64,000 nucleotides of DNA from Obelidium mucronatum (GCA_025765595.1 JAIVFH010000119.1:30257-94256); one strand, 5' to 3'; counted from the stretch's first letter, positions 24,096 to 36,657 are shown. The notes: a model not told the origin generated them from the sequence alone. Made by a program: numbers and translations.

Positions 24096-25238
24096 TTATA
24101 GTAGAAGCGAAAGAAAGAGAAGAAGGAAAGAAATGTTTATAGTATTGATAGAAACGGCGTTTGACGAGTACCCCCAAGTGTTGTTAAATGCTTGAAATGA
24201 TATACCCGCTAAACCCGACGGAATGAGTCTAGAACCAACACCGCTCGCTGCCGCGCAGTCCGAGGATTTGAATGAAATCTCTGAAAAGGCACGATTACTT
24301 TGACCTCGAATGTCCGTTACATGTCTCTTGTAGAACATCCCATTCGAACCACCCACGCATGTATCTAGTAGAGAAGCGGTTCTCGTGACGTTGCATTTGG
24401 TATGTGGTCCATTTTCTGGACAAGTTTCCTCTGTCATCAAAACCATCGGAGGGGACACCCCGTCTCGAATCAGTCCATAATGTAGGCTATGCTGCTCGTC
24501 CCACGACATTGTCTGAATACACGCTCGCCTCACTTTTCCGGCGCCAGGGCATATTGACAAATCCGTCACATCACATGAGTCAGCCGGAGCAATAATCACA
24601 CTCGCTGGCAATTTGCAATCGTCGTCCAAGAAGAAAGTATCCTTTGTCCACAAGAATTTTCCATGGCCAACTTCAAATGCAGGCGGTGTATTCAAGAACT
24701 GGTACTGGTTACACCCACCATGAACGATCAAATTTCCAACTTTGGTACCCCGACACTCGGGGTCATCAAAGAGATCCACACTCACATCAGGACTTGCATC
24801 CATGTACATATCAGGACTCGAAAAAGGATTTACTTTCTCGTACTTCCAGGTTTTGCCTGAGACTGTGGTTTCATTCTGATGATCAATGTTGGGCACGCAA
24901 CTACTGATCGGAGACTGGAAAGACCAAGTAATAGTACCGGGAATATTACAGTAAAGTGGATTGGTGGGTTCCCCCGTACTTGCTCGTGAGAACCATTGGA
25001 CTTGGGGTAAAGTTCCAAAATATTGTATTCCAAAAGTGTCCAAGCTTGGATAGCTTCTGGTGACGCACCCTGTTTGAGTGTACCAATTGACGAACGTTGG
25101 GTGCTGGATACATTCAGTTTTCGTAGTTGTGGGGCAGGTGGCGGTTGGGGTGTTTGCGAATGAGATTCTGATGGCTTGAGTGCAGCCTGGGTCAGAGAAG
25201 AAGACTGTATAAGGCGCTTGAAGTATTGAATTGTTCAT
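24096..25238 (-). CDS. Cysteine-rich surface protein with GPI-type C-terminus
   Basis: Intact 380-aa frame from the ATG at 25238. Around 20 cysteines are spread along the chain (e.g. FSDPGCTQ, SSCVPNID, FDDPECRGTKVGN, TEETCPENGPHTKC, DTCVGGS). The last residues are a hydrophobic tail (ISFLLLFLSLLL) preceded by small polar residues, typical of a GPI-attachment signal. No N-terminal signal peptide follows the ATG, so an upstream exon may be missing. Repeated phrases of the type 'FxDPxCxxxxxxI' suggest two or three related Cys-containing subdomains. Function not recognised. Confidence 0.65.
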   Translation of the reverse strand: MNNSILQAPYTVFFSDPGCTQAIRISFANTPTATCPTTTKTECIQHPTFVNWYTQTGCVTRSYPSLDTFGIQYFGTLPQVQWFSRASTGEPTNPLYCNIPGTITWSFQSPISSCVPNIDHQNETTVSGKTWKYEKVNPFSSPDMYMDASPDVSVDLFDDPECRGTKVGNLIVHGGCNQYQFLNTPPAFEVGHGKFLWTKDTFFLDDDCKLPASVIIAPADSCDVTDLSICPGAGKVRRACIQTMSWDEQHSLHYGLIRDGVSPPMVLMTEETCPENGPHTKCNVTRTASLLDTCVGGSNGMFYKRHVTDIRGQSNRAFSEISFKSSDCAAASGVGSRLIPSGLAGISFQAFNNTWGYSSNAVSINTINISFLLLFLSLLL

Positions 25239-25586
25239 GTTAATGTAAGCTGCTTTTAGTTTTTGAAAGTGAGGCAGGCGAAAGGTAAAGGCAAGGCAAT
25301 TTATACTGATGAAAAATTGTTCCTCACATCACATGACGGCATGTGACAACGGCGACACAAGATGTGTCGATATTACTGGATCATCGCAGTTGTGACTCGC
25401 CCTGGCCAGATAACTAACAATAAATTGGCGGCATGCCGTTAGCAATCACTAAGCACAATTTAATGGCAAACGGCACACCAAAAACTTCCCAATCATCGCC
25501 TTCTTGAGATCCACCGGAGTTTGATCATCAGTATTTTCTATCAACACACATCGTATAGGCAATATTGTTCAATCCCTTTTTATTCC
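25239..25586. other. Intergenic region
   Basis: Spacer between two minus-strand genes, holding the promoter of the Cys-rich surface protein and the 3' end of the next gene. No further feature seen. Confidence 0.4.
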
Positions 25587-25994
25587 TCAAAGCGTCCACA
25601 CGCCCCGCTCCTTCAGGGCCTCAAAGAGCAGCACCAGCGCCTCGGGCACCGCCTGCTCGTCGTCCCCGGCCTTCATGCGCAGCTTGCGCGTCGGAACCTC
25701 GTTCAGGTTGAAGCGCCGCGCGCGGCCCGAGTCCGGCGACCACACGGACAGCGCGAGCGCCGAGTCCGAACGCTTCGGACAGTCGGGCGCAACGAGGACG
25801 ACGTTGAGGCTCAGGAAGAGGTCGAGCACGCCTTCGACGCGGGGCTGCAGCGCGCGCCACAGACTGTCGGATGCGGCGAGGTTGGCGCGCCCGTTGACGG
25901 TCTCGCGGCCAGCGGCGCTGAGCGTGTACGAGTAGTGGCCCGAGGGCGTGGTGGCAGTGAGATCGAGGATGAGCGAGGTGTCTGGTGAAGTCAT
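25587..25994 (-). CDS. Hypothetical protein encoded by GC-rich sequence
   Basis: 135-aa frame from the ATG at 25994 (MTSPDTSLILDLTAT). No family recognised. It has alternating strand-like and helical stretches (HYSYTLSAAGRETVNGR, GVLDLFLSLNVVLVAP, RFNLNEVPTRKLRMKAG, ALVLLFEALKERGVWTL). Base use is striking: 25600-25980 is strongly G+C-rich at third positions, unlike the flanking genes, which also leaves the opposite strand open. This may be mutational bias, gene conversion or transfer. The next minus-strand gene ends only about 90 bp away. Confidence 0.5.
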   Translation of the reverse strand: MTSPDTSLILDLTATTPSGHYSYTLSAAGRETVNGRANLAASDSLWRALQPRVEGVLDLFLSLNVVLVAPDCPKRSDSALALSVWSPDSGRARRFNLNEVPTRKLRMKAGDDEQAVPEALVLLFEALKERGVWTL

Positions 25995-26083
25995 TTCGAT
26001 GAAGTTGTAGCAAAGACACGTGGTGATGTAAGACACAAGCCATCGCTGATCAATGAATGCACTCGTTGATTCGAATATTGCGT

Positions 26084-27426
26084 TTAATTCTGAAACAGTG
26101 TTCCCCAACTCGCACTTAATGCCCTAGGAGCAAAGTCGCCTTCTTCCCCATACATTCCAAACAACGATGGCTCCTCCGGAACAAACTCCCTCATTTCCGG
26201 ATGGATCTTCATCAACAAGTCTGTAGCAACTTCCATCCGCTCTTGATACCCCGCAAACCGCCTCAAATCCTTTTCAACAACCGCACGCGCAATTAAATCG
26301 ATACCCGAATCCATATTCACATGTTTTGGCACACGAATCAACTGTGGATCAAGTGCTGCCCATGTGATTCCTCTTACAGTCTGTGGACGCCCTTTTGAAA
26401 TGTAATTTCCAGGCGCGTGTTTCGGAAAGTCGAGTACTCGAGAATCGAAACTGAAAGGAATGGGATGCAAGAGTGCTCGCGGTTTTGGACGGATCGGTGT
26501 GAAATGGTGGTGGTCTTTGTACGGAGTGCGATCGATTTTGATTTTGATTGGTTTCGTAGGCGGTTTGTGTTGGAGAGGTGGTAATTGGGAAGTCGGGCGT
26601 TTCATTGGCTGTTGAGGTTTCTTTGGTGTTTGCGGTATCGATGCTGGCCTTTTCGCCATAGGAGGGGGTGGAGGTGGAGATGGCGGTGTTTTTGGCATTT
26701 GGAACGGTGGTGGAATGTTGGCTGGGCGTTTGATCTGCGGTGGTTCGTGAACCGGTGCTGGAGGCGGTGGAGGGGGGTTCAACGCTGCTTTCGCTGAAGG
26801 ACTAAGAAATGGCATTCCAGATTGAACCAGCAAGCTCAATACACTTTCGATTCCGCCATAGCTTTTAAACAGTTCCGAGAGTCCCATACTCTCCATCGCC
26901 TGATGAATCGATACCAAAGCGTCGTTAATTCGAGCAATAGGATCTCGACCATCGTCAATAATAGCTCTGCTACTGAGATATTCAGCAGTGTTGCCCTCAG
27001 TCGGTTGAGGATTCTTGTTTGGACTTGATGGAAGTGTGGGGACAAACAGCGTGGATTCCGCTGTTTCAAAACCAGCCCTACCGCCTGAGTGCATTCCATC
27101 GGCATGTGTGTGATTATTTACGCCTTGGTGATGCCTTTGAGTGACCACTGTCTTGTCAACTGTAAGAAAGTGTTCAACCGCGCCACCGTCTTCAAAATCA
27201 GCCATCTTTGATCCTCCTTCCAAGTCCAAACTACTCCCAAAACTCATGCTCATCATTGCTTTACTTAAATTCATGAGTGCGATATTCGCGAGAAGACCTT
27301 TCGCTTGGAACATGAGAGTGTACAGCTCCTCTTGCTGTGCATCTGGAAGAGACTCAAGTATTAAAATCGCAGCTTCCAAGACGCGTACATCTTGTATATC
27401 TCCGCCGGCTTCGAAAGAATTGTGCA
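26084..27426 (-). CDS. Hypothetical proline-rich protein, paralogue of the upstream neighbour
   Basis: 447-aa intact frame from the ATG at 27426 (MHNSFEAGGD). An N-terminal helical segment (VLEAAILILESLP, QQEELYTLMFQAKGLLANIA) is followed by a disordered middle with Pro-rich tracts (PPPPPP at about 26650-26780). A conserved-looking C-terminus follows (TVRGITWAALDPQL, GIDLIARAVVEKDLRRFAGY, PSLFGMYGEEGDF). The helical segment and the 'DxIAR' C-terminal region reappear in the gene at 27477-28847, so the two look like an old tandem duplication. The Pro tracts could bind SH3 or WW domains; that is inference only. Confidence 0.6.
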
Positions 27427-27476
27427 TTGTTTTGGCCGTTTTGTTGGTTGGAAACAATGACAAACGCAAAACAATG

Positions 27477-28847
27477 TCAGAAAACGCGCAACGCAGTAAA
27501 GCATGGGAATAATACCGCCAAAAATAGGTGTGAATATAATCGTTCGATTTATTCCGCTTGGAGTCCGTAATTTAATCGACCCATTAATGCCACAACGCCA
27601 GACATTCGACCTTTCAAAGGAGTCATACTCGGAAACTTGATGGCGAATGATAACTCTTGCAATTTGATCGAGATCCAAGTCTTCATGAAACAGATTCGGT
27701 GCCTGCATGCTGCATTTATTGATTGCAACCCAGCCTTGGTCCTTTCGTCGCTGATTTTGTCCATAGACGCCGAAAACTTTAAAAGGATGTGAAGCAGTTG
27801 TTGGCGGAAGGGGAGGATGGCGTCGTGGGAGAATAGGCTCTAATTTTGGAGATGGTATTCGAGAGTGATTGTTTCGTGTGCTGTAGACTGGGAGTTCTGG
27901 GATGTGTTTCTTGATTTTATTTTTCGGAGGTATGTATTGTTTCTTTGTGGTTTCTGCAAGATCGGGCCCTGTAAGAATTGGTGGAACTGGAGGATTATCG
28001 AGGGGTGGTACTTCTTTTGGCGGGGTTGACTGTTTGTTACGGATTTCTGCCTTTTTAGGTGCGGCTAGAGGCGCAGGTGGATTTTTCGCAGCCAATATCC
28101 GAGGAGCTGGAGGTGGATGATCGTGATTGGGTTTGACTTTTTCCGGAATTGGTCCTTTTGGTGATTGAGCGACTGAAATGCGTGGTACATTCTTATCAAC
28201 GACAGATGGTTTTTTGCTATCTTTCCGGTGAGTTTTCTCATTGATTATTTTTTTGGAAGAAGGCTCGGTGACAATAGACTTGCGCTTTTTTGAAGGTTTT
28301 GTCACAAGAGGTAATTCTGTAGCTATATCCTGCTGATGAGCGTGAGAATCCACTACAGGGAATATCATCCTTCAATTCGATCGATAAAGAAGAATTTGGT
28401 CGATTCAGGGTCATTGTTGATCCCCTTCTCAACTTTGGTTCGTAAAGTTTCGGTTTCGCCCTCATCAGCTCTGTCACCAACGGGTCCTGTGGCAACCATC
28501 CCTGCTTGTGCAAGCATCATCAACATCTTATTCGCTTGCGCCCGCATCCCATTGTACAGATAATAACTCCTTAAATCAACGAGCATTTGTTTGCACTCCG
28601 TCTCTGGCGGCTCCTGGTCCAAGTCTAATCGGCTGATGGTTTGAAAAGCATCTTTTAGTTTGTTGAGCGCCATGGTTGTGAGCAGCTCTTTTGCGTTTTG
28701 AAGCAGCATCGCAAGTTGGTTTTGCTCTTGCTCAGGCATTTCTTCAAGCAACTGGATGATTACTGTTAGGTATCTGCATTCTGGGCTTTCGTCGTCGGAG
28801 CCTCCGAATAATTCTTCTGTTGGGTCATTATCGGGGCTGCTGTCCAT
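27477..28847 (-). CDS. Hypothetical proline/lysine-rich protein, paralogue of the downstream neighbour
   Basis: Start at 28847 (MDSSPDNDPTEELFGG). N-terminal helices (YLTVIIQLLEEMPEQEQNQL, LLQNAKELLTTMALNKLK) correspond to those of the neighbour at 26084-27426. After a slip near 28366 comes a basic, Pro-rich disordered region, then a C-terminal block (GWVAINKCSMQAPNLFHED, LDLDQIARVIIRHQV). The end is uncertain: one frame stops at 27477 and another runs on over the next gene's start. Function not recognised. Confidence 0.5.
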
Positions 28848-29144
28848 GTTTTTTTCAGTGCCTGTTCCTATTTTTAAATCGCGTCTAGAACGCAAACAAA
28901 ACAAACAACCTGATCGTCCTATTTATTGCAGATTTATATCGATATTCTACGCTTTATTTATTGAATGCTAATTCTTAACTCGATTATAATATTATCAAAG
29001 AATCTACGGGAATGAATACTGTTGACTTATCCAACACCTCAAATGCAATTGTTTGTAATAAATGAAATTTGAAGCGATTCTATCCATCATCTTTCGCGGC
29101 TATTCATGTTTGTAATGATCTATTCAGCAAGGTCTTGGCATTTT

Positions 29145-29616
29145 TTAAATTGACAATACCAACCGCTTTTCGTCGCCTGAATTCCAGTCATGAACACGCT
29201 CCAAGTCAATTAAAGGAGCCTCCAAAGCATTGTAAAATGGGCGCTAGAATAGATTCGCGGCCCTCAACTACTGTGTCTAACCCTGGGTTCAATATCGAAG
29301 GCAAGCTCGTTTCAGCTGTCGACGCAGTGCCATCAGGAGAAATATGGGATGCATTGAGAGCAAGTTGTTCTGGATGTATACTGCACTCGTCTTGGACGCC
29401 CAGGGAAATACATCGTGCACAAGCATCATTCATGGTGGGAACACACTTTTTCTTGTGGTTCACGCATCGAGAGCATTTCGAATTCGTTCTGGGAGGTGGG
29501 TACCAGCATTGATTTGCGAATCCTTTTCGTGTACATCGACCGCAGGAAGGTAGAACTCGGTCGCATTTTTTCCGTTGGGATTTGCATTGATGACATCGAC
29601 TTATCGGATTTTGCAT
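29145..29616 (-). CDS. Short regulator with two Zn2Cys6-type clusters
   Basis: Start at 29616. Two consecutive six-cysteine clusters: CHQCKSQRKKCDRVLPSC followed by GRCTRKGFANQC (C-x2-C-x6-C-x5-C-x2-C-x8-C), and CSRCVNHKKKCVPTMNDAC followed by ARCISLGVQDEC. The first fits the fungal Zn(II)2Cys6 binuclear cluster; the second repeats the spacing. A 1-nt slip near 29235 lets the frame run on to ALEAPLIDLERVHDWNSGD and stop at 29145, so the protein is about 155 aa, far shorter than usual Zn-cluster regulators and without their middle domain. Confidence 0.65.
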
Positions 29617-29691
29617 AAGTGTTTTTTTCGAATTTTTATTTTGGATATTGACACTGGGGATGTTATAAATCAGGAACTGGTTTCTTTTTTT

Positions 29692-30293
29692 TTATTTGAG
29701 AACTTGAATCCTTGGTTTTCTCTTCTTCTTTTTCGATTTCGTGCTGTGACTGTCTGAAGATGATATCGGTTCGGAATCTGGTTTCAATTTCAAGGAAGAG
29801 ATTTGATCTTCATCGTCCGACGAGTCTCCTTGTTTTTTCAAGAATATCACAGTCTTTTTTTGGAATCTTTGAGATATCTTCAGGAGCATAATCGAACACG
29901 CCCAATCCCAAGTCCTGATTCAAATCAATGTCGGTATATAGTGTGATGATAAATAGAAATGCCAATCTCGGGGTACCATTTCGATATGTTGGTCGCCATC
30001 CTTCAAGGCCTCAATGTCGACATCTTCGAGCGTAGATTTCCCAGATTCCAAACTATGTGACAGAGAATCATTTGCGTGTTTTATCTTTGGAAGAAATGAA
30101 GCAACCTGTGAAAGCACTGGGAGGGAATTTTTGTGGTTGAAGTTTGTTTGTGACAGTGACCGCTGGAAAACAACTCACAATCGGATTTTGCTTCTACTCT
30201 AAACGTTGATCCTTTCTTGATTGTAGTTGAGACTGAGCACAGAGAGTGCAGCACCGAGTCCGGTTTCTCTTTCGTCAGAGTCAGTTTGTCCAT
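29692..30293 (-). CDS. NOPCHAP1/DUF4598-like snoRNP assembly chaperone
   Basis: Exons: 30179-30293, 29977-30116, 29692-29914. Splicing gives the family core SQVASFLPKIKHAND, then DGDQHIEM joined directly to DLGLGVFDYAPED, which is the characteristic IEM-NLGLGVF motif of this family. After a slip in a 7-A run near 29865 the chain ends in an acidic then Lys-rich tail (SDDEDQ, KSKKKKRKPR) typical of nucleolar proteins. NOPCHAP1 links the R2TP complex to box C/D snoRNP proteins. Only 35 bp separate its ATG from that of the divergent C2H2 gene. Confidence 0.7.
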
Positions 30294-30328
30294 TATTTTT
30301 TTATGTGGACTGTTTGAAAAAAAAACAA

Positions 30329-31287
<959 letters not shown>

Positions 31288-31368
31288 AAGATTTCTTTTT
31301 TTTTTTAATTAAATAAGAACATTCTATCGTCCAGATTATTCGCATTTTACCCAAGAAAAAAAGAGGCT

Positions 31369-32998
31369 CTATAAAAAGAGAAATTGTCCCGTAATTGCAC
31401 CAACAATGACAACAAGCGCATTTGTGGTCTTATCTTTAAAGTTGTACAACACAGCCAAGGTCAAGAAGTACAACATGAGGGATGACACCGCATTCACGCT
31501 TGCAGTTTGAGAATCGATTGAACCTCCTGGAGGTGGACTTGCAGCGCTTTCAATTGCGCTATGGAAAAGTTTGACAGCTGTCACGGCAATGATACCAACG
31601 ACAGACCCAGAGACACCGTCAAGGAAGCTGGCAATAGATTTCTTGTGAACGAGACTATCGAAAAAGTTGTGTCCAATGATGGTGAAGGAGAAACTGTTGT
31701 AAATTGATTAATACACAGTAAGGTTGGGTTGGACTCCAAACAAATCTTACCACGGGATGAACATGCCGATTGTTGTAACAATCGCTCCCGCAAATCCATG
31801 CCCCACTATTGCAATTTAGTTATTAAGAATTGAAACCAAAAACCTGCGAGAACTTACCACTCTCTCCGTAATAGTGGTAGCCACCCCAAAATCCAACAAA
31901 CGTCGAGAAAATAACAGTTGGTGCAGGCAATACATTCGCCAAGGCAACACCATCAAGGAACACTTTTTGTGTAATCCAACCGCCGATAACCACTGCTTCT
32001 TGCAAGACGAATGGGAATGAAGTGTAGGCTCCTCCAAACGATAAGGCCCCAGCTACCAAACCCAAGGCACTTAAATGTCCTAGATCGGCAGTTTTCGAGA
32101 CACCAAGACCCAAGGCAGTTTCAGAGGGAAGCCCCAGCAATGCAATGTACGTGATGGCTGATGCGTATGCGACAATGAGAATACTCCATCCGGCAGCAGG
32201 ACCATATTTAGAAGCACTTCCAAAAGCAGAAGTTGCAAGACCAAATACAGCCAGAGAAATAAAGAAGTTGATGTTGAGAGCTGTGTTCAAACCAGCGAGA
32301 ATAGCAAAGGCGAGAATCTTGCGATCAAAGAGGCCCGTGGCGTGGTTAACCATTGTTTCCTCTGCAATTTTGTGAACCGCGCTAATCATGAGAAGTCGTT
32401 TAAGTCGCCGAATATGAGTCACAAAGGCTTGAGTTACCGTAACACCATGGCAGCAACAATGGGTTGCAAAGCTTTGAAACTAGCCAGAAAGTACTTGTTC
32501 GTGAGACCGAAAACGACATAAATATACGAGAGGAACAGCATGGCCAGGAAGCTTCGACAAAAATATCAGTTCAAATGCTGCGCATATCTGTTCGACATAC
32601 CCTGGAAGAATGAAGGCGATTCCTGCAACCAAAGCACCGACTCTGCCTCGAGAAAGATAGCCAAAATAGCAACAAAGTTCTGCAGCCTCTGGACCAGGAA
32701 GCACTTGGTATACGGCATACACCTTCTTGAATGTTGCTGGGGTAATCCACTTCCTCTCCTTCACAATCGCCTCTTGGATCAACGCAATCTGCGCGACAGC
32801 TCCACCCCATGCATTAAGTCCAAATCCAAGAAACAGGACAAACAGTTCCCATAGAGACAAGAACGGGGCATTATGCTTCTCCTTGCCATTGTTGTCATCG
32901 CTGTCGGCTTGTTGATTCTGAGGAGTTCCCGTCGTGGCCGTGATGAACTCCTCTGTTTGCACTGGGACAAGTGTGTGGGAGGAAGGTTCGTTGGACAT
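31369..32998 (-). CDS. CHR-family chromate ion transporter, two-domain
   Basis: Membrane transporter of the CHR superfamily, full-length type with two homologous halves. Start at 32998 (MSNEPSSHTLVPVQ). First half: FLSLWELFVLFLGFGLNAWG, VYAVYQVLPGPEAAELCCYF and GIAFILPG. Second half: LSFGGAYTSFPFVLQEAVV and ALANVLPAPTVIFSTFVGFW. The PGP and PAP signatures occupy equivalent places in the two halves. Introns lie near 32544-32600, 32380-32440, 31800-31860 and 31690-31750; their limits are approximate because of small slips. Such proteins export chromate or related oxyanions in microbes. Confidence 0.8.
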
Positions 32999-33147
32999 TT
33001 TTGGAATTTCTTGGATTTCTTGTTGGGCTTTCTTCTTCAGAGCACGGGCAATGACGCGATTCCTGATAAGGTTATCGCCAGGTGCCCGTGCACGTGGCCG
33101 AAAATGGTGGGTATCAGCAAGCTTCAAACAATGAACTATTTATTGCT

Positions 33148-34007
33148 TAAAACTTGTACACATCGGCAGTTGTGTATCCCAACTTTCGCCAATAATCCAC
33201 CAACTTCTCCTTGTGTAAAGTTTGGCCCCTTTCCTCCAGAAACGCTCTCAAGGAATGGGTTTGGACCAGAAATAAATACCTTGCCTTCACCAGGTTTTGG
33301 CAGTACGGCAGTCAGAATATCAGCAGTGATGTATCCGACGTATCCATTCCATCCTTCTGCAGCCTTGTCGATAATGTAGTGCACTGTGAATCGATCCTTG
33401 TGATCGACAGAAAGTTTGTCGAGGTATTCCTTGAGGATGATGTCTTTTTCAGACACGTTTCCAAAGACCAATGTGAGCTAAAATTCAACTATTTAGTAAA
33501 GCGTGTCCAGGATGTGAAGCTAATCGTTTATCAATCAAAGCTGAAAATTACCTTTGTGTCGTCATCTGGGTTGGAAAGAACGCGTTGAATCACTTGCAAC
33601 AATGGGGTAATTCCAGTACCTCCACCAAGCAAAGTAATTTTCTTGTCCTTGTTCGCTTCATACTTGTACTTTGGAATTGGTCCCTTGAGTGCGATCTTAT
33701 CCCCTTTTTTGAGGGCAAAGTATCGAGTTGAGCTTGGACCATTAGGGTAGTGCTTCACGATCAAATCAAAAGTTCCAGTGACGCCCTTGGCTGGGTCTTC
33801 GACTGGAGTGTAAGGTTTGATGATTGGATCGCCGCCTTCCACTTCAAATTTGGAAACCACGGCACTGGCAGTAGGAAGTCCTAAGTGCGTGGCTCCCTTT
33901 GGAAGGGCGAAGGTGAACCGCTTGGTGTTGTGGGTAAGGTCTTCGGTAGCAACAAGCTCAAAGTCGAAGAAGTCGTTGGAATTTGTCAAGGCAGCTACAA
34001 CAGTCAT
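33148..34007 (-). CDS. NADH-cytochrome b5 reductase-like flavoprotein
   Basis: FAD-dependent electron transfer from NAD(P)H. Exons: 33552-34007 and 33148-33477. FAD-binding residues appear in KPYTPVEDPAKG (the RxYTP site is here KPYTP) and KKGDKIALKGP. The NAD-binding side is in LLGGGTGITPLLQVIQ, LVFGNVSEKDIILKEYLD and VFISGPNPFLESVSGG. A surplus base near 33163 hides the expected C-terminus VGYTTADVYKF. There is no N-terminal membrane anchor after the ATG at 34007, so this is a soluble form or an upstream exon is missing. It sits next to the CHR transporter. Confidence 0.8.
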
Positions 34008-34272
34008 ATTTGTATGTTTTTGGATACGTTTTTTATTCTTATTCAGTCTCTGGAAGGGTTATTTATGGTTTCGCAAATGATGCCATCCACCCGTGACTCT
34101 TCAAAGAAACGCGATGGCGCACAACAAACATCATTGCACGGGGTTTTCACAATTTCAAATCACAAGCGTCACTGGCTCACTTATTTATTGACGGATGGAC
34201 AGTACAATAATAATTGACAAGAAAAAAGAGACAGAGAGAATAATAGATGATTTTTTAGTTTTTTAAGAACAA

Positions 34273-36519
34273 ATGAAAGTACCAAGCCCTTATGAAGAAG
34301 TGCGAAAGGCGTCTTTGGCAAACACAAACCAGCAACGCCAACAGCTAAACGCAAAGCGAGTGGCTGCAAGGACAACGTCGACAGATCGAGAAGAAGGTTT
34401 GGATCACTTAACTCACCTTAAACTGCCAACTCAAAGATAAGCAAAGCCCACCTGGACAAGCGACCAAAGACTTCTCATGGCAGACAAGTTGCGATTGAAG
34501 TTGCTGACTCGGACGATGAAAAGAAGCCTCAGCCTCAGACTGCAACGAAAAGCCAAAAACAAAAACCGAATAAGAAGCTGGATGTGCTTTGTTATATTCA
34601 GACTTCCAACGGAAACATCGTGTGCATCAAGTCCAGCACGCGCGATGGTCCCATTACACTAATTGTTGGCCATGACGTTGTCTTGTTCAACGCGAATATT
34701 GCTGGAATTATAAGCGACATCAGAGTTGTGGGCAAACAGGTGCGAAATTGCTAGCGTCGGCGGTTTGTTGATACTCTTTAATTCAGATGAGAGTGTTTCG
34801 CTCGCCCAATTATGGCTTAGGGATTCTGGAAATAGTCGGAGGAACCGATGCTCATGCTTTTGTTTTCCTGAACCGAGAAGAAAGCCTTCCTTTTGTAACC
34901 CGCCTGGGTGGCAGAATTCGTCCGTTGCCGTGAGTTGTTTGTGTGGAAACTGGGTTTACTGATTCCCGATTCCAGCGAAAAAGAACAAAATCAATATTTC
35001 GATTTCACATCTCAATATTCAAACACTGGAAGAGTTTCTTCCGACCTAAACCTTGTCCAGCCCACCAACGCGCCAGAAGAGGAACAACCAACGCAACACA
35101 AAGACCACTCTAGACTTGTCGATTACAATGAATTTGAATTCATTGATCGGAAACACAAGACCGAATTGCAGAAACTGGGTCACTTGATTTTGGAAAGGAT
35201 AAAATCAAATCAAAGTCAGCGGCCACGATAAAGCTGCCCCAGTCTACAAAACCCTTGAAAACCAGCGATACGAAGTCATCCTCGATATCAAAGCCTTTTA
35301 TGCCACCCGCAACTGCAGTTTCGTATGAACCACAAGTGTAAGGCTGAAGGAGGAATTTGTCATTCGTTTTCTAAAATCATAGAATGCAGTGTCGTTATTT
35401 ACCCAAGAACTGGAACAAATCTTGTTACAATCCACAAAGAAGACTTGGAGCGGTTAAAGGAAGGGGAATTCCTGAACGATACTTTAATCGAATTCTATAT
35501 TCGGTGTGTACGAGACCCGAACCCTTTTTTCACTGCCTTGTAATAGCTTATATTTTATGTTTCTTCTCTTTCAGATACACCACCTTGACGTACAACAGCG
35601 ATAGATTAGATGATTTCCATATTTTCAACACATTCTTTTTCCAAACGTTGACAACAAAGGATGAGGGAGCTAAGTGAGTTTTTACCAATTTGAAACTTTC
35701 TTTCAATCTAACAAGCTAATATTTTATGGGATAGGAAACTTGTCATAGACGATACTTTCAAAAAGCTCAAACGGTGGACGCGGAAATTCGACATATTCAA
35801 GAAAAAATTCTTGATTGTACCAATTAATGAGCGAATTCATTGGTATTTGGCAGTGATTTGGAATCCAGGAGCGATTTTGGCCAAGGAACATGATGGAAAG
35901 GCAGCAGACTCAGAGATTGTTTTGGAAGATGATGACGGATCAATGATTGTCGAAAACATGGCTGACTTGGAACGGAAAACCAAAGACGCTGAAGACAAGT
36001 TGAGTTGCGTTTACAATTTTGGCAAAGTGGTGCAACATTTTTACGCCTTTCTCAGATGCACTATTTTTATTTTCGACTCCTTGGCAGGAAAACATCCTCA
36101 AGTTGGAAAAAATTTGGCCGCTTACTTGGCAGCTGAAGCAAAAGATAAGCTTAATCGCAGCACTATTGAAGAGACACCGAGAGTGATTTATGCGAAGGTT
36201 TTTTTTTTTTTTTTTTTGAGAGGAAGGTATTTATTTAATGAATCATCCTAGGTTCAAGATCAGAACAACTTCTGCGACTGTGGATTATTTCTTCTTCATT
36301 ACATTGCAGTAATGCTTAGATGTCCCGATAAAGTCGCGTCTGCTATTATGGTAGTTTTGGTACCATTTCTTTGCAATCATCTTTCTCAATTTATGTTTTG
36401 TCTAGAACGGAGAGCCCTTGAATACAGCCGAGTTTGGGACGTTGCTTGAAATACGAGCAATGCGTCAATTTATGAAGAACAAATTGGGAGAGCTCATTGC
36501 TACTGGCACACGAGAATAA
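34273..36519 (+). CDS. Ulp-type SUMO-specific cysteine protease (peptidase C48)
   Basis: Removes SUMO from target proteins. The N-terminal half is disordered and has a strand-rich region (VLCYIQTSNGNIVCIKSSTR, FRSPNYGLGILEIVGGTDAH), which recalls the PH-like part of SENP6/7-Ulp2. The catalytic half is spread over several exons: DLERLKEGEFLNDTLIEFYI, then RIHWYLAVIWNPG with the active-site His (about 35840), IFIFDSLAG with the Asp (about 36075), and NNFCDCGLFLLHYIAVMLR with the Cys (about 36275). A long acidic insert lies between His and Asp, as in the Ulp2 branch. Introns lie near 34739-34785, 35505-35575, 35674-35735, 36197-36250 and 36345-36407. The start ATG at 34273 is the best guess. Confidence 0.75.
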
Positions 36520-36657
36520 AAATTTTGGTTTCACATAGACGGCAGTTGACTTTTTATTTTGCACTGAGCATTTGCAATAACTACAGTATGATTTGTTGTT
36601 GCGAACAAATGTGCAACAGGATAAAAGATGGTTCTATTGTTGAAAAGTCGAAACCTT

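Noticed and set aside
25675..25935. Plus-strand frame opposite the GC-rich gene
   Set aside because: Open only because of the high GC content; the minus frame has a sensible start and protein-like composition.
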